NCBI GenBank assembly: GCA_017622055.1
Contig: JAGARY010000127.1
Span: forward strand, 1-10,217
Length of the DNA stretch: 10,217 nt
Direction: 5' to 3'
From: Treponema sp.
GTDB taxonomy: Bacteria; Spirochaetota; Spirochaetia; Treponematales; Treponemataceae
Shown: positions 1 to 4,497 of the stretch, in pieces
How positions within the stretch are numbered: position 1 is the first letter of the stretch
Layout: every line of letters begins with the position of its first letter
Notes under the pieces: generated by a model
What the model saw: the letters and a program-made list of their open reading frames with translations, nothing else
Told to the model about the DNA's origin: nothing
The model's database searches: none
Position numbers and translations under genes: made by a program

Positions 1-398
1 ATATTATGTTCTCAATTCTTTCTGCTTTCAATTTGACAGTAACACTTTCTTCAATTGCCGGTATGATTTTGACAATTGGTATGGCAGTTGATGCTAACGT
101 TTTGGTATTTGAACGCATTAAAGAAGAATTAAGAGCAGGAAAGAGTAGAGCTGTTGCAATCTCTATGGGATTCGACAACGCATTCTGGGCAATTATGGAC
201 TCGAATATTACAACATTCATCGCTGCAATCTTCTTGTCACAACTTGGAACAGGTTCTATTCAAGGTTTCGCAATCTCATTGGCAATTGGTGTAATTTCTT
301 CTGTATTTACAGCATTGTTCGTATCTAGATTAATCTTTGACTTTGATACAGATGTATTAAAAGCTAAAAAGGTTAGTATTGGTTGGGGGATAAAATAA
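1..398 (+). CDS. secD: Protein translocase subunit SecD, C-terminal fragment
   Basis: This is the C-terminal end of SecD, a membrane partner of SecYEG that uses the proton gradient to drive late steps of protein export. The gene is cut by the window edge, and the first full codon is at position 3. The visible part covers the last transmembrane helices. It carries the family signature GMAVDANVLVFERIKEE, whose Asp is the conserved membrane acidic residue, followed by a GF..A...I.DSNITT block and the GTGSIQGFA segment typical of SecD. The stop codon TAA (396-398) overlaps the ATG of secF by one base (TAATG), so the two are translationally coupled, as expected for subunits of one complex. Nothing looks broken. 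The identification is secure; the N-terminal length cannot be judged. Confidence 0.95.
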   Translation, partial: IMFSILSAFNLTVTLSSIAGMILTIGMAVDANVLVFERIKEELRAGKSRAVAISMGFDNAFWAIMDSNITTFIAAIFLSQLGTGSIQGFAISLAIGVISSVFTALFVSRLIFDFDTDVLKAKKVSIGWGIK

Positions 399-1624
399 TG
401 AAAGTTAAGAATTTTAATAAAGGGTTTATTCCTTGTGCCATCATTAGTTTAGTAATTATTGTTTTTGGAATTGTTGGATTCTTTACAAAAGGCATAAACT
501 TAGGTCTTGATTTTAAACCTGGTTTAATCGAAGAAATTCGTGTTGCTCCACCTGTTGCTACACTTTCTTATGAAGGTCCTGCAAAAATTACAGTTGATTT
601 GTCTGATGGTCAAATGGATTTAGTAATTAGTGGTCTTGGTGCTACAAACGAAACTCGTGCATATAATTTTAATCAATATGCAACAGTTCAAGCATTGACA
701 GATGAAGTAAATAAATCTGGCGATGTAAAAATGACAGTAAAAAATGGAAGTTTTGATACAACAAAATTATTCTTAGATTCTGCTGTTTCAAATATGCTTT
801 CTACAAATGATTTATATATCTATCCAGCTGGAACTTCAGACATTACAACTGATGATGTTCGTGCTGCTTTGGCAGGTGTTGCTGGTGTTGATGTAAAACA
901 ACTTGGTTCAGGTGCAGATGCTTCTTACCAAATTCGTATGGGAGCAACAAAAGATTCTTCACAAGAAGAATTACAGTCTGCTGTAAACCAAAAATTGTAT
1001 TCTAAATTTGGAAAAGAACAAGTTGCAATTATTAAAACAGACTTTATTGGTGCTGGAATGTCTAGCTCAATTGCTTCAAAATCAATTTTGATGTTTGTTT
1101 GTGTAGTTGTATTGATTTGGGCTTATGCTGCAATTCGTTTCCACTGGGACTTTGCTTTAGGTTCAGTTGTTGCTTTGATTCATGACGTTTTAATTATGTT
1201 TACATTTATCATTTGGACACAAATGGAATTTTCTACAACAGTTTTGGCTGCAGTTCTTACAATTGTAGGTTACTCAATCAACGCTACTGTAGTTATTCTT
1301 GACCGTATTCGTTATAACTTAAGAATGATGCCAAATGTAAAATCATTTAATGAAATTTTGAATCAATCATTAACAGATACATTAACACGTTCTATCTTAA
1401 CAACAGTTACAACATTATTTGCTGTAGTTTCAATGTTCGTATTTACAACAGGAAGCATTAAAGACTTCTCATTAGCATTGATTGTTGGTTTGATTAGTGG
1501 TATGTATTCTTCAATCTTCATTTCTAGTGCATTTATTTCATTTAGCCGTAGAAATTGGAAAGCAGAATACGGAGTTCACCACTCATTAAAACGTGAAAAT
1601 GTTGGTGAATTGCAATTGTCTTAA
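398..1624 (+). CDS. secF: Protein translocase subunit SecF
   Basis: This gives 408 residues, longer than the roughly 320 of E. coli SecF because the extracytoplasmic domain between TM1 and TM2 is enlarged (about residues 43-225). TM1 spans about 10-29, and five more helices lie between 229 and 388. The start is ATG 398, overlapping the secD stop and preceded by GGGGGA at 385-390. A TTG at 383 would add five residues but lies within the Shine-Dalgarno region. The family motif is present as GYSINATVVILDRIR (from residue 291), and the conserved Arg of the LTRS segment is R331. Two departures stand out. The usual Asp of the NDT motif is Ala296. The usual G-[IL]-D-F-x-G-G after TM1 reads GLDFKPG (36-42). 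Function is inferred to be proton-driven support of Sec export. The family call is firm. Confidence 0.95.
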   Translation: MKVKNFNKGFIPCAIISLVIIVFGIVGFFTKGINLGLDFKPGLIEEIRVAPPVATLSYEGPAKITVDLSDGQMDLVISGLGATNETRAYNFNQYATVQALTDEVNKSGDVKMTVKNGSFDTTKLFLDSAVSNMLSTNDLYIYPAGTSDITTDDVRAALAGVAGVDVKQLGSGADASYQIRMGATKDSSQEELQSAVNQKLYSKFGKEQVAIIKTDFIGAGMSSSIASKSILMFVCVVVLIWAYAAIRFHWDFALGSVVALIHDVLIMFTFIIWTQMEFSTTVLAAVLTIVGYSINATVVILDRIRYNLRMMPNVKSFNEILNQSLTDTLTRSILTTVTTLFAVVSMFVFTTGSIKDFSLALIVGLISGMYSSIFISSAFISFSRRNWKAEYGVHHSLKRENVGELQLS

Positions 1625-1653
1625 TTTTTTGATAAACAAAATTTATAACATAT

Positions 1654-1688
1654 AAACAGGATGGGATTTTCTCATCCTGTTTTTTTTT
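1654..1688 (+). terminator. Rho-independent terminator after secDF
   Basis: An 11-bp stem pairs 1656-1666 (ACAGGATGGGA) with 1670-1680 around a TTT loop. It has one G-T wobble, can be extended by two A-T pairs, and is followed directly by eight T (1681-1688). It lies 30 bases after the secF stop and should end the secD-secF transcript. Confidence 0.9.
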
Positions 1689-1689
1689 G

Positions 1690-1695
1690 TATAAT
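1690..1695 (+). promoter_or_regulatory. Possible -10 box for ispH
   Basis: A perfect TATAAT begins two bases after the T-run of the secF terminator and 17 bases before the ispH ATG. The -35 position (about 1667-1672) falls in the terminator loop and right arm and matches the consensus poorly. A transcript from here would have only about a 10-nt leader. The position is plausible for a new transcription unit, but the -35 is weak. Confidence 0.4.
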
Positions 1696-1711
1696 AACTT
1701 TAGGTAAAAAG

Positions 1712-2560
1712 ATGAAAGTTATTAAATCTGAAATAATGGGTTTTTGTTTTGGTGTAAGACGTGCTGTTGATTTAGTAAAAAACGCCCTTTTAGAAAACCA
1801 ATCAAAAAAAGTATATTCACTTGGTCCTTTAATTCATAATGATTTTGTTTTGGAAAGTTTAAAAAATCAAGGTTTGATTATTGTTGAAGAAGATGAGATT
1901 CAAAATATTCCAAGCGAATCTGTTGTTGTAATTCGGGCTCATGGAGTTTCCCCTGATGTTATTGAAAATCTGAATGAAAAAAAGTGTAAAATTATTGATG
2001 CTACATGTCCAAGGGTAAAAAGTAGCCAAAAAATAGTAGAAAAAAATGCCCATTCAATAATTTATTTAACTGGCGACAGTAATCATGGTGAAGTAAAAGG
2101 AATTGCTGGATATTCAAAAAAGGATTTTCATTTAATCAAAAACGAAGAAGATGCTACAAAAACTCAAATAAAAAATGGTGAAAAATCAATTTTATTAAGT
2201 CAGACTACTTTTAGCAAAAAAGAATATGAAAAAATTCAAAAAATATTGATTGAAAAAAATCCAGAGATTAAAGTTTTTAATACAATTTGTTCTGCAACAA
2301 AAGAAAGGCAAGATTCTCTTGTGGAGTTGTGTAAAAAAGTTGATGCTGTTGTTGTTATTGGTGGAAAAAATTCTGCAAATACAATAAGACTTTATCAAAT
2401 TGCAAAAGATAATTGCAAAAATGTTTATCATATTGAATGTGAAGAAGAACTTCCAAAAGAAGTTTTTGATTTTGAAACAGTAGGAATTACAGCTGGTGCT
2501 TCCACACCCGATGAATTAATAAATGCTATAGAAAACAAATTGGTTTGTGGTATTTACTAA
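1712..2560 (+). CDS. ispH: 4-hydroxy-3-methylbut-2-enyl diphosphate reductase (IspH/LytB)
   Basis: IspH is the last enzyme of the MEP (non-mevalonate) isoprenoid pathway. It reduces HMBPP to IPP and DMAPP with an iron-sulfur cluster, in the cytoplasm. The protein has 282 residues, slightly shorter than the E. coli enzyme. The three cluster cysteines are in place: C12 in GFCFGVRRAV, C99 in IDATCPRV and C193 in NTICSATKERQ. Substrate-binding residues seen in the family are also present: H42 in IHND, H125 and E127 in NHGE, the SQTT Thr, S221 and N223 in NSANT, and S264 in AGAST. I chose ATG 1712 because the typical N-terminus MKVIKSE..GFCFGV starts there. The in-frame ATG at 1661 lies inside the upstream terminator hairpin and adds 17 residues unlike the family. 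A weak AGG (1702-1704) is the only Shine-Dalgarno. Confidence 0.95.
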   Translation: MKVIKSEIMGFCFGVRRAVDLVKNALLENQSKKVYSLGPLIHNDFVLESLKNQGLIIVEEDEIQNIPSESVVVIRAHGVSPDVIENLNEKKCKIIDATCPRVKSSQKIVEKNAHSIIYLTGDSNHGEVKGIAGYSKKDFHLIKNEEDATKTQIKNGEKSILLSQTTFSKKEYEKIQKILIEKNPEIKVFNTICSATKERQDSLVELCKKVDAVVVIGGKNSANTIRLYQIAKDNCKNVYHIECEEELPKEVFDFETVGITAGASTPDELINAIENKLVCGIY

Positions 2561-2620
2561 ATCTTAAAAATTCATTATTTTATTAGGTAGATAATAATAT
2601 TATTTATTTTTTGGAGATAA

Positions 2621-2657
2621 AATAAAAACTGCCTAAAATGTCGTCAGTTTTTATTTT
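2621..2657 (+). terminator. Probable terminator after ispH
   Basis: A 10-bp perfect stem pairs 2622-2631 (ATAAAAACTG) with 2645-2654 around a 13-nt loop, and the sequence continues TTTTC. The stem is A/T-rich with only two G-C pairs, so termination may be incomplete. It is also the first of four hairpins before gap. Confidence 0.5.
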
Positions 2658-2659
2658 CG

Positions 2660-2769
2660 AAGTTTGCGTTGCAAACTTTTTATATATTGTTGTTTCTCAC
2701 TTTGTTGCGAAACAACTTAAAAAAATCAATTACAAAATGAAAATTTTGTAATTAATTTTTTTTAGGAGA
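2660..2769 (+). promoter_or_regulatory. Hairpin-rich 5' leader of gap ending at the ribosome-binding site
   Basis: Three further hairpins stand one after another. The first is AAGTTTGC/GCAAACTT (2660-2667 with 2671-2678, GTT loop). The second is GTTGTTTC/GAAACAAC (2689-2696 with 2709-2716). The third is an 11-bp perfect stem closed by a GAAA tetraloop (2728-2738 with 2743-2753). This last stem is followed by eight T (2756-2763), and the Shine-Dalgarno AGGAGA (2764-2769) comes next without a gap. The layout resembles a terminator placed just before the gap start, so transcripts beginning upstream could be attenuated, or the stem could affect 5' stability or translation. I see no clear promoter with both boxes in 2561-2774. 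Function is inference; the stems are seen directly. Confidence 0.55.
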
Positions 2770-2774
2770 TAAAC

Positions 2775-3806
2775 ATGGCAGTTAAAGTTGCTATTAATGG
2801 TTTTGGCCGTATTGGTCGTTTGGCTTTCCGTCAAATGTTTGATGCAGACGGATATGAAGTAGTTGCAATCAACGATTTAACAAGCCCAAAAATGCTTGCT
2901 CACCTTCTTAAATATGATACAGCACAAGGTGGATTCTGTGGTAAATTTGGTGAAGGAAAACACACTGTAGAAGCTACAGAAGATTCTATCATCGTTGATG
3001 GAAAAGAAATCAAAATCTACAAAGAAGCAGATGCAAACAACTGTCCTTGGGGTGCATTGAAAGTAGACGTTGTACTTGAATGTACAGGTTTCTATGTATC
3101 AAAAGAAAAATCACAAGCACACATCAATGCAGGTGCTCGTAAAGTAGTTATTTCAGCTCCAGCTGGAAACGACTTACCAACAATCGTTTACAATGTAAAC
3201 CACAAAACATTAACAAAAAATGACAATATCATTTCTGCAGCTTCTTGTACAACAAACTGTTTAGCTCCAATGGCTAAAGCTTTGAATGACTATGCTGCTA
3301 TCCAATCTGGTATTATGTCTACAATTCACGCTTACACAGGTGACCAAATGATTCTTGACGGTCCACAGAGAAAAGGTGATCTTCGCCGTGCTCGTGCTGG
3401 TGCTGCTAACATCGTTCCAAACTCAACAGGTGCTGCTAAAGCTATTGGTTTAGTAATTCCTGAATTGAACGGAAAATTAATTGGTTCTGCTCAACGTGTT
3501 CCAACACCTACAGGTTCAACAACAATCTTGGTTGCTGTAGTTAAAGGTAAAGACGTAACAAAAGAAGGAATCAATGCTGCAATGAAAGCTGCTGCAACAG
3601 AATCTTACGGATACTGTGAAGAAGAAATCGTTTCTTCTGACATCATCGGTATGAAATTTGGTTCACTCTTTGATGCTACACAAACAATGGTTTCTAAAAT
3701 CGACGATGATACATATCAAGTACAAGTTGTTTCTTGGTATGACAACGAAAACTCATATACATCACAGATGGTTAGAACAATTAAATACTTCTCAGAAAAC
3801 TGCTAA
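2775..3806 (+). CDS. gap: Type I glyceraldehyde-3-phosphate dehydrogenase
   Basis: This enzyme of glycolysis and gluconeogenesis oxidises glyceraldehyde 3-phosphate to 1,3-bisphosphoglycerate with NAD and phosphate in the cytoplasm. The protein has 343 residues, within the family range. The N-terminal NAD-binding signature NGFGRIGR begins at residue 8, with the cofactor Asp at position 34 in INDLTS. The catalytic cysteine is C158 in SAASCTTNCLAP, and the partner His is H185 in STIHAYT. WYDNENSY near the end is the usual C-terminal motif. The start is ATG 2775, with GGAG (2765-2768) six bases upstream. The codons often end in C, unlike the T-ending codons of the GH95 and nuclease genes, which fits high expression. 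The last codons (from 3774) are the left arm of an inverted repeat, and they are copied twice more downstream. Confidence 0.98.
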   Translation: MAVKVAINGFGRIGRLAFRQMFDADGYEVVAINDLTSPKMLAHLLKYDTAQGGFCGKFGEGKHTVEATEDSIIVDGKEIKIYKEADANNCPWGALKVDVVLECTGFYVSKEKSQAHINAGARKVVISAPAGNDLPTIVYNVNHKTLTKNDNIISAASCTTNCLAPMAKALNDYAAIQSGIMSTIHAYTGDQMILDGPQRKGDLRRARAGAANIVPNSTGAAKAIGLVIPELNGKLIGSAQRVPTPTGSTTILVAVVKGKDVTKEGINAAMKAAATESYGYCEEEIVSSDIIGMKFGSLFDATQTMVSKIDDDTYQVQVVSWYDNENSYTSQMVRTIKYFSENC

Positions 3807-3884
3807 TTATAGCGTAATCTGAAAAACAAAGCTCTTAGGGAAGCCTAAGGGCTTTTTTGTTTTAAAGAAGTATTTAATTGTTCT
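3774..3884 (+). repeat. Gap-tail unit 0: inverted repeat enclosing stop codon and terminator
   Basis: The left arm AGAACAATTAAATACTTCT (3774-3792) is coding sequence of the gap C-terminus. The right arm AGAAGTATTTAATTGTTCT (3866-3884) is its exact 19-nt reverse complement, placed after the terminator. Between the arms lie the last gap codons, the stop and the terminator. The motif TTCGAT follows the right arm here and also in unit 1. Because the right arm lies beyond the terminator it should seldom be in gap mRNA, which favours a DNA-level origin or role. Confidence 0.85.
3828..3863 (+). terminator. Rho-independent terminator of gap
   Basis: A 12-bp stem pairs 3828-3839 (AAAGCTCTTAGG) with 3844-3855 around a GAAG loop. 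It has one T-G wobble and is followed by TTTTTTGTTTT. It starts 22 bases after the gap stop. The A-rich left flank also gives a T-run in the reverse direction, so it may work both ways. Confidence 0.92.
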
Positions 3885-3892
3885 TTCGATAA

Positions 3893-3931
3893 GTCCGGTA
3901 AAATCCTGCGCACTGCTCGGATTTCTCGGAC
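3893..3931 (+). repeat. Spacer hairpin A between tail units 0 and 1
   Basis: GTCCG (3893-3897) pairs with CGGAC (3927-3931) and AAATCC (3901-3906) with GGATTT (3919-3924), with a small internal bulge between them. The 12-nt loop TGCGCACTGCTC resembles the loop of hairpin B at 4061-4095. It occupies most of the spacer between the right arm of unit 0 and the gap-like sequence of unit 1. Confidence 0.6.
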
Positions 3932-3969
3932 AGGTTAGAACTATCAAATATTTCAGCGAAAACTGCTAA
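3931..3969 (+). pseudogene. Relic of a second gap 3' end (12 codons plus stop)
   Basis: Read in the gap frame, this stretch gives QVRTIKYFSENC and a TAA stop. The true gap ends QMVRTIKYFSENC, so the copy lacks only the Met codon. The nucleotides differ at ACA/ACT, ATT/ATC, TAC/TAT and TCA/AGC, all synonymous. There is no start codon or other gap sequence upstream; spacer hairpin A directly precedes it. The synonymous pattern implies that the copy came from a gap gene that diverged under protein-level selection, such as a lost paralogue or a gap from another strain, rather than by free decay of the adjacent gene. It cannot be expressed as a protein. Confidence 0.75.
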
Positions 3970-4046
3970 TTTGATAATTTGAGTATAAAGTGGCGCCCAA
4001 GAAATTGGGCGCTATTTTATTTTAAAGTGAAATATTTGATAGTTCT
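3937..4046 (+). repeat. Gap-tail unit 1: diverged inverted repeat with the same architecture
   Basis: The left arm AGAACTATCAAATATTTCA (3937-3955) and right arm TGAAATATTTGATAGTTCT (4028-4046) are exact reverse complements. Compared with unit 0, four of the 19 positions differ, and each change has the matching change in the other arm. A stop codon and a terminator of unrelated sequence lie between the arms, and TTCGAT follows the right arm as in unit 0. The left arms of units 0 and 1 are 163 bases apart. Confidence 0.85.
3991..4023 (+). terminator. Terminator of gap-tail unit 1
   Basis: A 10-bp stem pairs 3991-4000 (TGGCGCCCAA) with 4005-4014 around a GAAA tetraloop, with one G-T wobble, followed by TTTTATTTT. 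Its stem has no resemblance to the gap terminator, although both are followed by TTTTAAAG. It is well formed, although no intact gene precedes it. Confidence 0.85.
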
Positions 4047-4060
4047 TTCGATTGAACAAC

Positions 4061-4095
4061 GAACAAAAACGCTACGCCAGCTCGCGTTTTTGTTC
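4061..4095 (+). repeat. Spacer hairpin B between tail units 1 and 2
   Basis: A perfect 12-bp stem pairs GAACAAAAACGC (4061-4072) with GCGTTTTTGTTC (4084-4095) around the 11-nt loop TACGCCAGCTC. It takes the same place between two tail units as hairpin A. The loops look alike while the stems are unrelated. It is not followed by a strong T-run. Confidence 0.7.
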
Positions 4096-4127
4096 TTACA
4101 CAGGTTCATCACAATTAAATACTTCTC

Positions 4128-4261
4128 TGATGCGCAAGTCGCGAGAGCGACGAATAAAATAGATTCCACTCATGCAAACGGAGCGAAGCGACGTATGCGC
4201 AAGTCGCGTGAGCGACGAGTTAAATAACTTCCTATAATGCAAAGCAAACGAAGTTTGCTAT
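4128..4261. repeat. 134-bp palindrome mosaic inserted in tail unit 2
   Basis: The segment lies between the two matching parts of unit 2. It is built of small palindromes: GTCGC-GAGA-GCGAC (4138-4151), GTCGC-GTGA-GCGAC (4203-4216), AGTTA/TAACT (4218-4229) and AGCAAAC-GAA-GTTTGCT (4243-4259). The motif ACGGAGCGAAGCGAC (4179-4193) resembles a motif in the GC-rich island to the right. The segment carries no gene-like reading frame of its own. It looks like one or more nested short repeat insertions. Confidence 0.6.
4130..4218 (+). repeat. 24-bp direct repeat pair with GNRA-capped hairpins
   Basis: Positions 4130-4153 and 4195-4218 are the same 24 bases with one mismatch, starting ATGCGCAAGTCGCG and ending GAGCGACGA, 65 bases apart. 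The single difference lies in the loop: GAGA in the first and GTGA in the second. Both fit the GNRA tetraloop pattern, so the stem and loop class are kept. Confidence 0.75.
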
Positions 4262-4292
4262 AACTGCTAATTATAGTGTAATCTGAAAAAAG

Positions 4293-4327
4293 AAGCTCTT
4301 AGGGAAGCCTAAGGGCTTTTTTGTTTT
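4293..4327 (+). terminator. Terminator copy of gap-tail unit 2
   Basis: An 11-bp stem pairs 4293-4303 with 4308-4318 around the same GAAG loop as the gap terminator, followed by TTTTTTGTTTT. It is a sequence copy of 3828-3863. No gene reads into it from the left, so any role would be as a second barrier or as a terminator for leftward transcripts from the GNAT gene. Confidence 0.8.
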
Positions 4328-4336
4328 AAAGAAGTT

Positions 4337-4440
4337 TTTTGGGCAAGGGGGACGGAGGGCGCGAAGCGGCCACTGGACTGAGGCCACGGATGTGGGCGAG
4401 GGAAGCGGCTGGAACGATAGTGGAACCCGGAGTGACCCGG
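4337..4440. other. GC-rich intergenic island
   Basis: By my count, 70 of the 100 bases 4341-4440 are G or C, against strongly AT-rich DNA on most of the rest of the window. The strand is purine-rich, with G predominating. It contains an internal imperfect duplication: ACGGA with GGGCG, then AAGCGGC and TGGA, occurs from 4352 and again from 4386. ACCCGG occurs twice near the end (4425-4430 and 4435-4440). I see no start-to-stop frame with protein character and no recognised RNA. It starts exactly where tail unit 2 loses similarity to unit 0, so it looks inserted. Together with 3807-4336 it fills the gene-free stretch 3807-4497. Confidence 0.6.
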
Positions 4441-4473
4441 TTTTTTACGGGCAGCTTTGCTGGCTGTAAAAAA
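4441..4473 (-). other. Hairpin downstream of the GNAT gene
   Basis: TTTTTTAC (4441-4448) pairs with GTAAAAAA (4466-4473). The stem continues inward with GGGCAGC against GCTGGCT, with one G-G mismatch and one wobble, to a TTT loop. It lies about 25 bases past the leftward GNAT stop. It lacks a T-run after the stem on that strand, so it is only a weak candidate terminator. Confidence 0.5.
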
Positions 4474-4497
4474 TGCCTCCAGAAATTTATTTTTTTT

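Larger units (their letters stand above)
4101..4335 (+). repeat. Gap-tail unit 2: near-identical copy, interrupted and truncated
   Basis: Positions 4111-4127 are identical to 3777-3793 in gap (ACAATTAAATACTTCTC). Positions 4262-4335 match 3798-3871 with three mismatches in 74 bases, covering the stop codon, terminator and the start of the right arm. The two parts are separated by a 134-base foreign segment. The right arm breaks off after AGAAGT, where the GC-rich island begins. CAGGTT precedes the unit as in unit 1. This copy is much closer to unit 0 than unit 1 is, so the three units do not share a single duplication date. Confidence 0.8.

Noticed and set aside
1859..2431. Minus-strand frames of 64 and 78 codons inside ispH
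   Set aside because: They are antisense to a well-supported gene and give Phe/Asn-rich protein typical of reversed AT-rich codons.
2638..2751. A 37-codon frame in the gap leader
   Set aside because: It consists of hairpin arms, its nearest GGAG is more than 20 bases upstream, and it ends inside the GAAA hairpin. There is no sign of coding.
3979..4227. An 82-codon rightward frame starting with TTG
   Set aside because: It runs through the terminator of tail unit 1, spacer hairpin B, part of tail unit 2 and the palindrome mosaic. Its protein is low-complexity Arg/Lys at the end and has no ribosome-binding site of its own.
3774..4335. CRISPR array or integron attC array
   Set aside because: Repeats are 163-171 bases apart, diverged and tied to gap coding sequence, with no cas genes and no CRISPR-like spacers. 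The GTTAGAAC ends do not satisfy the attC core GTTRRRY, and no integrase or cassette gene is present.
4337..4440. A tRNA, rRNA fragment or riboswitch in the GC-rich island
   Set aside because: No cloverleaf, no recognised rRNA segment and no known aptamer core could be found by eye.
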